DNA from: Ovis canadensis
Lineage: Eukaryota; Chordata; Mammalia; Artiodactyla; Bovidae
Direction: 5' to 3'
Length of the DNA stretch: 64,000 nt
NCBI RefSeq assembly: GCF_042477335.2
Contig: NC_091248.1
Span: forward strand, 114,356,501-114,420,500
Shown: positions 31,869 to 44,100 of the stretch, piece after piece
Numbering within the stretch: the first letter of the stretch is position 1
Layout: every line of letters starts with the position of its first letter
Translations under genes and position numbers: made by a program
The notes under the pieces: generated by a model
What the model was told of the DNA's origin: nothing
Seen by the model: the letters and a program-made list of their open reading frames with translations, nothing else
Database searches by the model: none

Positions 31869-33514
31869 TCCTCGAAACTGGTGACTGAAATAAGTCCTTC
31901 CACCAGCACCCGGGATTTCAGTGTTGACACCTCTATGACAGATGGCATATCAATTTTGCAAAGGAAGGCAATAGTAATTCTTTCATGTATAAAACCCCTC
32001 CCCTCCACACACAGACACACAAAAATACACAGAAAAAGGAAAAATGCTTTGCTTCTCATTCCTCCTCTATCTAACATCTGTTACCCGGGCTTTGAGTTGT
32101 TTTAACAAGAACATCAGCGTTAGAATAAGCTTGCTTGCAGGGTGTCTGGAAGGCAGGTGCAGCTTGCCACTTTTAATGCAAGCTGAGAACAAACACAGCC
32201 TTCTGCTGCTAGAGACAGAGGTGGAATTTCTGTTTTGCTGGGAAGATACCCCCTAAAGCGCTGCCTTACCTTGAGGCCTTAATTAGAAGCAGCAGTGGCC
32301 CTCCGGCCTGCTGAGTTTCTATTTGATGTGATTGCACAAAAGAGCTGAGGTGGAGAACTGGACCTTTTGTTATTTCACATATTCAGAAAAGCTTTTTCAT
32401 AAAAGCCCCTCTCTAGGTTCTTATTTGCTGTCACACACACCAGGGTAAACTTATAAAGATTTACACAGAGCAAGCAATTAGTAATGTCTGGTTTTCCCAT
32501 GTTTGTCATAGATTAACGGATTTAATTTATGCCATTTCAGCCACACTTTCCCTCTCTCACAGGGGCCTATCCCACTGCAGCTACCTTCCCGTACATTCGT
32601 CACTGCCCTGCCTTTTCTGGTCCCTGTGACTCTCTCTCCTTTTTCTTTGCATCTTTCTAGAGAGGACTTAGTGTCTCGTATTAGCTTGAATGCTCAAACA
32701 TATAAAAATAAAATCCAATATAAAAGTGAAAATTCCTACTGGAGATATTGGTGTTTTAATTTCATAATTGCACCCCCTGAGTTAACCTGATAAACCAAAG
32801 AGTTATGGAGATTTTCTTGTGCTGTTCTTCATTTGAATGTAGACAAGAGAGGACATGCCACAGACTGAGATTTCAGCTGTAAGCTATCTGGCTGATCACG
32901 CGCTGGGCAGTACAGAGACATGACAGTCCTCCTTGATCTGCCACATACGTCATGTAAAAATGTCCACGGGCTTAGCCCAGTGCAGCTCTTGGCTCATGAT
33001 AAGTCCTAACTAATTGTCTACTGTGTGGTACTTAGCTGCATAGCAGAGAACCCTTACACTGGGCTAACAAGAAACACATAGGAACTGGTGTCTTCTGACA
33101 TAAGAAGGGGGTCTTGCACCAGGATCTGTGGATCTGCACTGCTTGGACAAAGTCTCATTGCTCTGTCTTGATTCTCTGGGTTTTCAAGTTATGGGTTACT
33201 CTTTTGGTTTTGCTTGTATTTTAAAGCTCCCTAAACTCACTCTAAACACAAAAGGGAATTTATTGGATGAATATTGGAATATCTCAAGAATCCAAGGCCA
33301 AGACTATAGCTTGAGCTTCATGAAGGCCTGGAACTAGGAAGTGGGTGCAAAGCCATCAAGAGCCAGTAGGTATTTCATTCTCACTTTTCTCTCTCACACT
33401 CGTGGCCAGCTGGACTCTTTGTTTCTTTCTGAAGATTGATTCATGCTTCTTTGTGTCTCTAGACCAGCTTATACTGCTTTGGCATAAGAATGACAAATAT
33501 GCCTGCCATAAAAT
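31869..33514. other. Unique sequence; possible conserved non-coding stretch
   Basis: 1.6 kb with no recognised repeat. 32090-32560 is AT-rich and has several homeobox-like TTAATTA/TAATT cores and a C/EBP-like 'attgcacaaa', which is typical of non-coding elements under constraint. Conservation itself cannot be judged here. Confidence 0.3.
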
Positions 33515-33615
33515 GGCTATATTTTAACTATAGTGCTATATAGTAGGTCCTCGCTGATTATCCATTTTAAATATAGTGGTGTGTACATGCCCATCCCAAA
33601 CTCTCTAACTAAGGT
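33515..33615 (-). mobile_element. L1 3' UTR fragment
   Basis: 'gctatatagtaggtcctcgc' and 'atatagtggtgtgtacatg' are the antisense of the artiodactyl L1 3' UTR (compare 31560-31640 in sense). Confidence 0.7.
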
Positions 33616-34079
33616 GGGGATTTATTCTGTTAAGAATAATTATCTCAAATTTGGAAATAAAAGCAAAAGAAAGACAACTTGTCCTTTTAATGTCATATTG
33701 GAGTCTTGCTTAACCACCTTAGGGTTCTTTAATTATCGTGAGGAATGTATCTTTATATGACTCACTTTCTACTATTGATGAAAGACCCAGATTCTGCAGT
33801 TACATGGTAATTTTTAGCCAAATGTTTGTCTAGTAGATACTCAGTTAATTTTATCTCATAGAGATTATAACCAAAGATTATGACTTTATTGCTCATAGTC
33901 ATGTTAACTAGTTTTGTGCCTAACCTAGTAATCTTATTCCAATATTTTCTTTCTTTAATGACTGTGTATTCCCTTAGTCTATACTTTTCCCTTGGACTAG
34001 CTTCACTATCCTGTTCATTTCCAGAAAAACAAACTGGGCACATCTTGACATATGTTTATTTTTTTGTATTTGTATGAGA
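33616..34079. other. AT-rich sequence, no clear feature
   Basis: No repeat recognised with confidence. Confidence 0.25.
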
Positions 34080-34690
34080 GGCATGTTGTTAACTTTTTGA
34101 ACTTTATTTTTTTTCAGTTTTCAGAGTAAAGGGGAGGAGGATTGAGTTGATACTTCAAAGTTATCTACAATAGCTTCTATTTTGGTTCCTTTGAATTTCC
34201 TGTTTTTTAATGACTTCCACAACAATTTACCAATCTTTTGCTTTAGTGAGAGTTTGCTGTTACTATACTTTTTCAGTCTTTTTTGGTCTGAAATACATTT
34301 ATTTCATTTTTGTTCCTGAAAGGAACTACCACTGGATATACATTCTAAGTTGACATTCTAAGACTCTCTCTTAGATATTCTACTGTCTTCTGGCTATTCT
34401 AGTGTCTTCTGGCTTCACTTGTTTCTATTAAGAAGTCAAATAAATCTAATAGTTATTCTGTCATAGGTAATTTTTATTTTCTCTCTGGTTGCTTTTAAGA
34501 TCTTCTTTTTTTTCTTCAGTATTCTTCAACTAAAAAAAAAAATCTCAGCATGGATTTTTAAAATTTACATCTCTTGAAATTCATAGGGCTTCCTAATTCT
34601 CAGGATTTGTGGTTTTCATCAATTCTTTGAAAAATTCTATTAATATCTCTTAAATATTATCTCTTCCCATTTTTATATTATTATAGACCA
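34080..34690 (-). mobile_element. Probable old L1 relic
   Basis: 'ttgttcctgaaaggaactac', 'cttctggcttcacttgtttc' and 'attaagaagtcaaataaatc' recall the antisense of an old L1. Strongly diverged. Confidence 0.4.
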
Positions 34691-34694
34691 GTTG

Positions 34695-34815
34695 TTATAC
34701 TACTGGTGGAAGTGTAATTGGGTATGACACTTTTAGGAAACAATTGTCATTATTTACTCTTGTTGAAGCTCTTCACCCTCTTTGAGTTTGTAATTCTACT
34801 GATAAGTGTATAATT
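34695..34815 (+). mobile_element. Old L1 relic, part 1
   Basis: 'actggtggaagtgtaattgg' and 'aggaaacaattgtcattatt' are the sense L1 ORF2 C-terminal region. The L1 resumes after the BovB at 37490. Confidence 0.7.
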
Positions 34816-34828
34816 AACAGAAATACAG
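34816..34828 (+). repeat. Target-site duplication, left copy
   Basis: AACAGAAATACAG. Pairs with AACAGAAGTACAG at 37477-37489 (12 of 13). Confidence 0.88.
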
Positions 34829-35469
34829 TCAGCTCCTGGTCTTGTTTTTGTTGCCTGTATAGAGCTTCTCCATCTTTGGCTGCAAAGAATATAATCAATC
34901 TGATTTCGGTGTTGACCATCTGGTGATGTCCATGTGTAGAGTCTTCCATTGTGTTGTTGGGAGAGGGTGTTTGTTATGACCAGTGCATTTTCTCGGCAAA
35001 ACTCTATTAGTCTTTGCCCTGCTTCATTCTGTATTCCAAGGCCAAATTTGCCTGTTACTCCAGGTGTTTCTTGACTTCCTACTTTTGCATTCCAGTCCCC
35101 TATAATGAAAAGGACATCTTTTTTGGGTGTTAGTTCTAAAAGATCTTGTAGGTCTTCACAGAACTGTTGAACTTCAGCTTCTTCAGTGTTACTGGTTGGG
35201 GCATAGACTTGGATTACTGTGATACTGAATGGTTTGCCTTGGAAACGAACAGAGATCATTCTGTCGTTTTTGAGATTGCATCCAAGTACTGCATTTCGGA
35301 CTCTTTTGTTGACCATGATAGCTACTCCATTTCTTCTAAGGGATTCCTGCCCGCAGTAGTAGATATGGTGGTCATCTGAGTTAAATTCACCCATTCCAGT
35401 CCATTTTAGTTCGCTGATTCCTAGAATGTCGATGTTCACTCTTGCCATCTGTTGTTTGACCACTTCCAA
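34829..35469 (-). pseudogene. BovB endonuclease domain (inverted, truncated)
   Basis: An uninterrupted minus-strand reading of about 214 codons encodes an apurinic-type (APE) endonuclease, which nicks target DNA for target-primed reverse transcription. Visible: ISELKWTG with the catalytic Glu near residue 20, GDWNAKVG (about 35103-35081), and NQIDYILCSQRW near the end. The domain stops at GADC, just before the family's final SDH motif, so the active site lacks its last His. About 25 further codons up to the stop at 34750 come from the flanking L1 and are not BovB. The M at 35469 is just the first Met after the inversion joint. Confidence 0.93.
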
Positions 35470-35470
35470 T

Positions 35471-37451
35471 AGATTTAAGGTACTAGATCTGATAGATAGA
35501 GTGCCTGATGAACTATGGATTGAGGTTTATGACATTGTACAGGAGATAGGAATCAAGACCATCTCCATGGAAAAGAAATGCAAAAAAGCAAAATGGCTGT
35601 CTGGGGAGGCCTTACAAATAGCTGTGAAAAGAAGAGAAGTGAAAAGCAATGACGAAAAGGAAAGATATAAGCATCTGAATGCAGAGTTCCAAAGAATAGC
35701 AAGAAGAGATAAGAAAGCCTTCCTCAGTGATCAATGCAAAGAAATAGAGGCAAACCACAGTATGGGAAAGACTAGAGATCTCTTCAAGAAAATTAGAGAT
35801 ACCAAGGAAACATTTCATGCAAAGATGGGCTCAATAAGGGACAGAAGTGGTATGGACCTAACAGAAGCAGAAGATATTAAGACGAGGTGGCAAGAATACA
35901 CAGAAGAACTGTACAAAAAAGATCTTCAAGACCAAGATAATCACGATGTTGAGCCAGACATCCTGGAATGTGAAGTCAAGCGGGCCTTAGAAAGAATCAC
36001 TATGAACAGAGCTAGTGGAGGTGATGGAATTCCAGTTGAGCTATTTCAAATCCTGAAAGATGATGCTGTGAAAGTGCTGTACTCAATATGCCAGCAAATT
36101 TGGAAAACTCAGCAGTGGCCACAAGACTGGAAAAGGTGTTTTCATTCCAATCCCAAAGAAAGGCAATGACAAACAATGCTCAAACTACTGCACACTTGCA
36201 CTCATCTCACACGCTAGTAAAGTAATGCTCAAAATTCTCCAAGCCAGGCTTCAGCAATATGTGAACTGTGAACTTCTGAATGTTCAAGCTGGTTTTAGAA
36301 AAGGCAGAGGAACCAGAGATCAAATTGCCAACATCTGCTGGATCATTGAAAAAGCAAGAGAGTCCCAGAAAAACATCTATTTCTGCTTTATTGACTATGC
36401 CAAAGCCTTTGACTGTGTGGATCACAACAAACTGTGGAAAATTCTGAAAGAGATGGGAATCCCAGACCACCTGACCTGCCTCTTGAGAAACCTATATGCA
36501 GGTCAGGAAGCAACAGTTAGAACTGGACATGGAACAACAGACTGGTTCCAAATAGGAAAAGGAGAACGTCAAGGCTGTATATTGTCACCCTGCTTATTTA
36601 ACTTATATGCAGAGTACATCATGAGAAACGCTGGGCTGGAAGAAGCACAAGCTGGAATCAAGATTGCCGGGAGAAATATCAATAACCTCAGATATGCAGA
36701 TGACATCACCCTTATGGCAGAAAGTGAAGAGGAACTAAAATGCCTCTTGATGAAAGTGAAAGTGGAGAGTGAAAAAGTTGGCTTAAGACTCAACATTCAG
36801 AAAACGAAGATCATGGCATCTGGTCCCATCACTTCATGGGAAATAGATGGGGAAACAGTAGAAACAGTGTCAGAGTTTATTTTTTTGGACTCCAAAATCA
36901 CTGCAGATGGTGACTGCAGCCATGAAATTAAAAGACACTTACTCCTTGGAAGAAAAGTTATGACCAACCTAGGCAGCATATTCAAAAGCAGAGACATTAC
37001 TTTGCCAACAAAGGTCCGTCTAGTTAAGGCTATGGTTTTTCCTGTGGTCATGTATGGATGTGAGAGTTGGACTGTGAAGAAAGCTGAGCGCCAAAGAGTT
37101 GATGCTTTTGAACTGTGGTGTTGGAGAAGACTCTTGAGGGTCCCTTGGACTGCAAGGAGATCCAACCAGTCCATTCTGAAGGAGATCAGCCCTGGGATTT
37201 CTTCGGAAGGAATGATGCTAAAGGTGAAACTCCAGGACTTTGGCCACCTCATGCGAGGAGTTGACTCACTGGAAAAGACTCTGATGCTGGGCGGGATTGG
37301 GGGCAGGAGGAGAAGGGGACAGCAGAGGATGAGATGGCTGGATGGCATCACTGACTCGATGGCCGTGAGTTTGAGTGAACTCTGGGAGTTGGTGATGGAC
37401 AGGGAGGCCTGGTGTTTTGCGATTCATGGGGTCACAAAGAGTCGGACATGA
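35471..37451 (+). pseudogene. BovB reverse transcriptase (frameshifted)
   Basis: Sense part of the BovB ORF, starting at NRFKVLDLIDRVPDE. RT landmarks in order: ASGGDGIPVELF (about 36013-36050), FIDYAKAFD (about 36387-36413), [13 protein letters not shown], and the catalytic YADD (36693-36704). The C-terminal domain has the basic [14 protein letters not shown] motif and ends in TKSRT at the stop near 37451. A loss of two bases near 36136-36141 shifts the frame: the first frame ends at a stop at 36167-36169 and the correct frame resumes before 36225. A few codons also seem missing near 35945. The Glu in GERQGC replaces the usual Val of this motif. Frames seen on the other strand here are shadows. 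Confidence 0.95.
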
Positions 37452-37476
37452 CTGAGCGACTGAACTGAACTGACTG

Positions 37477-37489
37477 AACAGAAGTACAG
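37477..37489 (+). repeat. Target-site duplication, right copy
   Basis: AACAGAAGTACAG, partner of 34816-34828. Confidence 0.88.
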
Positions 37490-38035
37490 ACATGTATTCA
37501 TTCAGGGACTTTCAAAGCTATTCATAGCAACATGATTCACAGTGGCCCCAAACTGGCAATAACTCAGATGTTCATTAACAGTAGAATGATAGTTAATCAT
37601 GAAATATTTATACAATGGAGACATATAGCAATTATAACAAACTCCAGTTATAAGCGATAAGTGTGTGCATCTCACAAGCCTAATGTTGACTGAAAGAAAC
37701 CAAATTCGAAAGAATGTGGTCTCTATGAAGCCATTTTAAACATACCAAAACAAACAAAAACCAAACAGTTTGACAAAACAAAACTTGTGTTTAGGGGCAA
37801 ACACCTTGGAGTTAAAACTAGAAAAAAAGATAACCGTAAAAGTCACGATAATGATTAGCCTAGGTCGGGTGGGATAGTCCTGTGACTGGCAACCAATGCT
37901 CGGGTTTTCTGGGAGTACAAGTAATATTCTATGTTTTGACCTAGTTGATGGTTACTTGAGTGTTTGGTAGAAAAACCATTGAACTATATGCTACTTTGTG
38001 AAAAATGAAATACACACTTTGACTTGTAACTAATG
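37490..38035 (+). mobile_element. Old L1 relic, part 2 (3' UTR)
   Basis: 'gctattcatagcaacatgat', 'gccccaaactggcaataact', 'gttcattaacagtagaatg' and 'ttgaactatatgctactttg' follow the L1 ORF2 end and 3' UTR in sense. Joins 34695-34815 once the BovB is removed. Confidence 0.75.
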
Positions 38036-39789
38036 AGAGTTTACATATCTTAATTTGTTAATGCAGGTAAGGAGGTATTTGGAGGGAAATTTATAGCTTT
38101 AAATACTTATGTTACAAAGTAAGAATGGCTAAAAATCAAGAAATTGAGCATTCAGTTTAAGAAATTACAAAAAGAACATTAAGTAGTTCAAAGAAAGTTG
38201 AATAAAGAAAGCAACAAAGATATGAGAAGAAATTAATGAAGTAGTAAACAAATAGAGAGTAAAATAGAGAATAAAATGATGATCAATACAAAGAGTTTGT
38301 TCTCTGATATGACTAAATTAACAAACTTCCAGAAAGGCTGATGAGACAAAGCAAAAAGATGGAAACAGATATGAAGGATAGAAAAGGCAATGTGTAGCAG
38401 ATACAGCAGAGATTAAAGATAGTAAGAGACTGTTATGAACAAATTTATACCAAAAGTAGTGGGAATATAGAGCATATTGAAATGGACTTTAAAGTAATAC
38501 AAAAATGAAATAGCTCTATACTCACTGGTAATAGGGAATTGTCCCATTAGGAAATTCCAGCCCTACTTTTATAGGTAGGTTTGTCTACACTTAAAGAAAT
38601 AGATTATTAAAATATTACACAAACTCTTAGAATAGAAAAAGAAAGAACACTCCCCAGCTCAATTTATGTAGCTAATAAGAAAATCTTCAAATCAAAAGCA
38701 GATGAGGACAATACAAGAAAGGAAAACTGTAGGCTGATTTTACTCAGTGAACACAGATAAAAATATCCTAAACAAAATATTAGCAAACTGAATGAATAAT
38801 ATATAAGGCAACAATTCATAACTAAATTGGAATAAAGGCTTAACCCAGAAATCTGAGACTGGTTCAACATTTGAAATAGACTGATATAACTTACCTTGTT
38901 CACAGATCCAGTGAAAAAATTCACATGAATTTTCACAAAAATTCTCTCAGTAGAAGCAGAAAACTGTTTGATATAATCCAACATCAACTTAGGATAAAGA
39001 GTCAACATATCAGGAATAGAATGGAATTTTTTGAACTGGATAAAGAACATCAACGTACAAAGAAAAAAAAAAACAACCTTACAGCAAATATCATACTTAA
39101 TGGTGAAATTGAAAAAGCAGATCCTTTAGCAAGCAGGAACGAGACAAGAATCTCTGCTTTTACCACTTCCTAGCCAGTACAGTAAGGGAAAAAGAAAGAT
39201 TTATAAGGTAAAGGATTAGAAAGGGAGAAACCACACTGTCATTATTCACAGGTGATGTGATCGTTTGCATAGATTCATAGACAGTGTGTTAGAATAATAA
39301 AAGTGTGGCAAGGTTGCCAATTATAAACACAATGTAAACAAGGCAATTGCATTTTTATACACCAGTTAACATTTGGAAATTTTAATTTGATAAAGCTATC
39401 ATTTATAATAGCAATAGAAGTGTAAGGAAAGTATGTGCATTTTTCCAAATTTGGACTCGAGATTTAAAGCATTTCCAATAAAAATACCAACATAGTTTTT
39501 CATGGAAGTTGGCAAGCTGGCTCTGATTTTTATGTGGCAGGGCAAAAGTCTGAAGCCTAGCCAACACTGTCGAGAAGGGAAAAGAACAGAGTGGAGGGAT
39601 TTGTCTTCTTAGGTGTCAAACTTCATTTTAAAATAATAATGAAGAAAGTGAGGTGTTAGTTCAGGGAGAGACAGAAAGACCACTGGAACAAAACAGCCCA
39701 GACACAGACCTAAGCAGTTTTGGAAATTTGATAATTGGCAAAAGGGGCATTATAGAAAAGTGCGGAAATGTTAACACCATTCAATAATT

Positions 39790-39913
39790 TCATTGCTGTT
39801 GTTTAGTTGCTAAGTCATGTCTGACTCTTGTGGCCCCATGAACTGTAGCCCGTCAGCCTCCTCTGTTCATGGGATTTCCTAGGCAAGAATCCTGGAGTGG
39901 GTTGCCATTTCCT
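39790..39913 (-). mobile_element. Truncated Bov-A type SINE
   Basis: 'ttgtttagttgctaagtcat' to 'gtgggttgccatttcctt'. Possible TSD TCAATAATT (39781-39789) and TCAGTAATT (39914-39922), 8 of 9. The tRNA head is missing. Confidence 0.85.
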
Positions 39914-40165
39914 TCAGTAATTATCCATATGGAAAGTAAATGATATTGGAACTCTATATCATTCCATGTACAAAAATCATTTTAGAATGATTAAGGGCTC
40001 AAAGGTATAAGGCAAAATTTTAAGTTCTTTTAGAAGAAGCATAGAACATCTTTAGTCTCTAAAACATAGAACATCAGGGTAGGGGGGAGGAGTTTTTAAA
40101 TGTTACACAAAAGTGCAAAGCAGCAAGGCAAAGATTGGAAATTCTACCACCTTAAGAACTGCTAT

Positions 40166-40389
40166 GTTGCTGCTGCTGACAAGTGCTCAGCTGTGTCTGG
40201 CTCTTTGTGACCCCATGGACTGTAACCAGCCAGGCTCCTCTGTCCATGGGACTTTTCCAGGCAAGAATACTGCAGTGGGTTGCCGTGCCCTCCTCCAGGG
40301 GATCTTCCCGACCCCGGGACTGAACTCAGGTCTCTTGTGTCTGCTGCCTTGGCAGGCAGGTTCTTTACCACTGGTGCCACCTGGAAGCC
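40166..40389 (-). mobile_element. Bov-tA SINE with TSD
   Basis: Antisense copy with a (GCT)n start at 40168-40177. The 13-base repeat TAAGAACTGCTAT at 40153-40165 and 40390-40402 is exact. Confidence 0.95.
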
Positions 40390-41165
40390 TAAGAACTGCT
40401 ATAAGACTATATAAAGAGTGAAAACAAAAGCTCCAGACAGGGAGAAAGTATTTGGCACATATAAACAAAAGAGATTATCATCCAGAATATATAATATAAA
40501 AAAACCTACAAAAATCACTAAGAAACAGGTAAACCACGCTATACAAATACAGAAGGTGCGAGAGCAGGAACATTACAGGAAAGGGAACACAGACAACAGC
40601 ACATTTTAAAAAAATTGCTTAATTTCATGATTAAACATGGACTGAAAATTAAAACAAGGAGGAGATGATGATTTTATGCCACCAGCCTGGCAGAAATGAA
40701 TAATTCAGACTACACTATGGCTGAGAGCAACGCCCTACTGGTGGATGTGTAAGTCAGTACTTTGGGGAAAAAGTTCTGTATCTAGAAAAGCTGAAGATGC
40801 TGCATGGCGCAGAAATTCCACTGCGTACCCCTTAGAGAAACTCCTCCATTTGAACTCTAGGAGAGGAGCACAAGAATCTTTGTAGCAGAACTGTTGCTAA
40901 AAACAAAAGAAAAAACTAGAAACAACATCAATATCCACCCAGGAGAAAATGAATGCATAAACTGTGCTATATATACCAAAAAACGAACGCACGACAGCTC
41001 ATGCATTAACTTGGGGAAAAAAACCCTCAGCAACAATATTCAGTGAAAGGAACCATTCACAAATGAACACATGACTCCATAATGTTTGCAGACTTGCAAA
41101 AACCAAACCATGTCTAATTCAGGCAAACATATATGTGCTGAGATATTTTGCAGACGAGCCTTCTA

Positions 41166-44100
41166 TAGGCTAGGCTAGGCCCCCGGCTGCCTACCATTTT
41201 TGACAAGAGGACCCTTACCTGCTTTTCTGAGTGATGAGGGGCCCTAAGTCAGGAGCGCAGGTGTCCTCAGGACTGCCTGCATCACAAAGAACTCCCAACC
41301 ATCCAAACTCTGTCCTCCTGATGGGGAGGCCAGCTGATGGTCTCCATCTCCATTCTCAGCTCACTGCTGGGCTCTGGGGTTAGGCGAGGCCCTATTTGAG
41401 GCAAGGAAGGGTGGACTAGGAAAACTCAAATTCGATAGCTTGACATGAATTCAGTCTCGTTCAAATCAATTCCCCTGATTCCAGGGTGGTTTTTTTGTTT
41501 GTTTGTTTGTTTTTGTTTTTTAAACCTTGTATCTACATCATACCAACATACCTTTTATTTCAAAAACTAGGACATGATCTGAGAGGTCCACCAGGACACG
41601 CTGGGTTCAAGCAGGGTGAAAAGCAGTAAACCCAGTCCTTCCTGTCCTGAAAGACCCAGTTTCTGGCCACATGTCTGGGCAGGAATCCTGAAAACTGTGG
41701 GCCCAGCTGCTCCTGCCTCCTGGTGAGGGGCTAATGCATTCTCCCCCCGCACCCCCTCCCCCTCCCCTTCCCTCCTTGCCAAGGCAGCTGTCTGGTGGCA
41801 TGAGGAAGGAAGGAGGACAAGTGACAAGAGAAGGCAAAGGAGGCCCGGGAAGGTGGGAGGATGGGGGAGTGTGACGGGGAAACCCAGGCTGGCCTGGAAG
41901 TGAAGCTCTTCAGTCCCTGAGCCAGGACTGCTTTTGAAACACACCAACACCTTCCAGCAAGTCCTCAGACAGACCCACTATTCATCTGCACAGTACGTTT
42001 TTCCTTGCAGAAAAGAACCTTCGTCAGCCAGCAGCTCCTGGGATGTGGGCTGCAGGACGTGGTCCAATGGGCTGGCCCTCCTTCGCCCACTGACGCTAAT
42101 GCCCGTCAGGAGGCGACATCAGTGCCTAAAAATAACCTCCGCCTCACCCACTCCCACCCTGGGCCCTGCGCTTTCCAGGGACTACCTCTGCAAGTCGGCT
42201 TCATTCGGGGAGGGGAGCGTATTTCTGGACGAAGACGATTTGTGGTGTTTCTATTCTGAGCAGCCTTTTCCTTCCAAGGAAGGCAACTCGAAAACACTTA
42301 CCTTCAGTGAGACATTCAGTAAGGAAAGATTCGTGAGTTCTACCAAGTCTGAGCACCTTATTCAAAACCAATTCAGTCAAAGGCCGGGGTCCTGTCAGCG
42401 GTGTGAAATGAGACAGGCAAACACACACGTTACTATGGGAGGGCTACCAGGGAATATGGACCCCTCGGCAGATGGGCGAGGAGAGCCACCTGCAAGCAGC
42501 TCATTCAGGTCTAAGTCTCAAGTTCACTGAACTCGATGACCCTGATTTCAAGAAGAGGGACTTCCCAAATGACAGCCTTTATGCCTTTCCCGAGCTTACA
42601 GACAATGGGCTTATCATAGAATATGGAAGTTGTCATTGAGTTGAAATATGAGAACATGTACTGATGTGGGGAAGTCCAGTACCATGGGACCACAAAGACA
42701 GGACGGGCAGCTCCCTCCAGCTGAAGATCCGCCTGAGGGTATTTAGTAAGATGATTCTGCCATCCCCTCAGTGGGCTCCTCCCCACAATCCTACTCATCT
42801 CGTTAGTTAACCTCACTGATCCTCTTCCTACCCTGAATCCTAGCTTCTTTTTCCAGTTACCCAGTTCCTGCCAGGGGAACTCATTGTCTGTTCTTCAGAC
42901 GTCTCAGAATCTTCTATGATAATCTCCCTGCATGTCACACCTGATCCTCCAGGCAGCAACTATCTTCTTCCTTAGAAATGAAACATTTGCCTTGACTCTC
43001 ACTCTGGCTCTCAGCATTCTACCAACCATTCATGGATCCTGCTCGATCAGTCTGGCAGTCCCCCAGTAAATCTCGCATGTCTGGTCAAACTGATTTTATC
43101 AAACCATCACTTTTGTCATCTCCTTACTCAAGAACTCAGAATAGCTCCCTATTGCCACCTCCACCCGATTTTCCTTGGATGGCTCTTGCTCTACCTGTTC
43201 ATCTTAATTCTTTTGTGGTTACCTCTTGCATGGACTTTATTTCTCAACGTTAGGATCCCCCTCTAGCTCACAGCCCAGCTTTTCAAGGGAGGAGCAGGGG
43301 AAAGAGAAGGAAGGTGGTAGGGAAATAGAGGCATATGTCCACCGCTTGTCCTATCCCCTCTGCCATTTGCCTCTGTCCTTTCTCCCCCCCACCCAGTCTC
43401 CAATAATTCTGGCCTTGAACTCCCTTTCTTTGAGACTCAGCTTCCCATTGGGATCTTTGCTATTCATAACACCTTCCTTCCCAGTCTTCTGAGCTCTTTC
43501 ACCCACGCTGGGTATATCTTCTCTGACTCTATGATTGAACATGCTGGTGCCATTGTTCACCTACTGTCTACTGTCCATAGAAAGTTAGTGATCCACCTAA
43601 AGATGTGCCAACAGAGACTGAAATGCATGGAGTGCCCGTGTCCCTGGAGAATTCTTAGGCTTCCTAAATACCCCTCCTGTATTTGCTAACTGATAGTAGA
43701 AGAAAGGCTTGGACTCTGCCTTATCCTAACCATTGGTAGCTCAATTTCCTTTCTCTGACCTCATCATTCATTTACCAAACCTTTGCTGAGCCCCTCCTGT
43801 GTGCCAGTTGATACATCTTAGTCTTTGAGCATTCAGATAAATAAAGCACAGCTTCCAGTCTGGCTGAGAATATAGGCAGTATTCAGGAGCTTAGCCATCC
43901 AGGAAAGAGCAAAGTCTCCTTTCCAAACACATTCTTGCTTTGCACACAAGTCAGAGGAATAGATACGTCAACAGTGGGCAGGCAGGAAGGGCCCCCACTT
44001 CTTCGTTTTAACTCAGAGTGATAGCGTTGCTTAAATAGCCACAGTTCTAATGGAAAGAAAGTAATTTAAAAATCTGTCTATGCCTGTGGTATCTCTGAGA

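Larger units (their letters stand above)
34829..37476 (+). mobile_element. BovB RTE LINE with inverted 5' segment
   Basis: A 2.6-kb BovB copy in two head-to-head parts: an antisense endonuclease segment (34829 to about 35470) and a sense reverse-transcriptase segment (about 35471-37476) ending in the BovB (TGAAC)n-type terminus. It is bounded by a 13-base TSD. By comparison with the family layout, the 5' UTR and the first part of the ORF are absent, as is a piece of roughly 40 codons between the two segments. The order matches twin priming. Substitutions are few, so it is young. It cannot move on its own: the ORF is split by the inversion and by a frameshift. Confidence 0.95.
38060..41165 (+). 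mobile_element. Long L1M relic, sense
   Basis: A 3.1-kb run follows L1 ORF2 order: 'ggaaatttatagctttaaat' near the start, 'agaagaaattaatgaagtag', 'aacaaatttataccaaaa', 'caacatcaacttaggataaa' region, 'gcattttcatacacc'-like text near 39350, 'gacagaaagaccactggaac', then 'tgatgattttatgccaccag' and 'ctactggtggatgtgtaag' to the 3' end near 41100. All frames carry stops. Two SINEs sit inside it (39790-39913 and 40166-40389). Confidence 0.8.

Noticed and set aside
35426-35470. In-frame fusion of host sequence to the BovB RT (Met at 35426)
   Set aside because: The first 15 or so codons are the antisense of the inverted endonuclease segment, open only by chance across the inversion joint.
36797-37351. 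184-codon minus-strand open frame
   Set aside because: Antisense shadow of the BovB RT ORF; the same peptide pattern recurs wherever BovB ends occur in this window.
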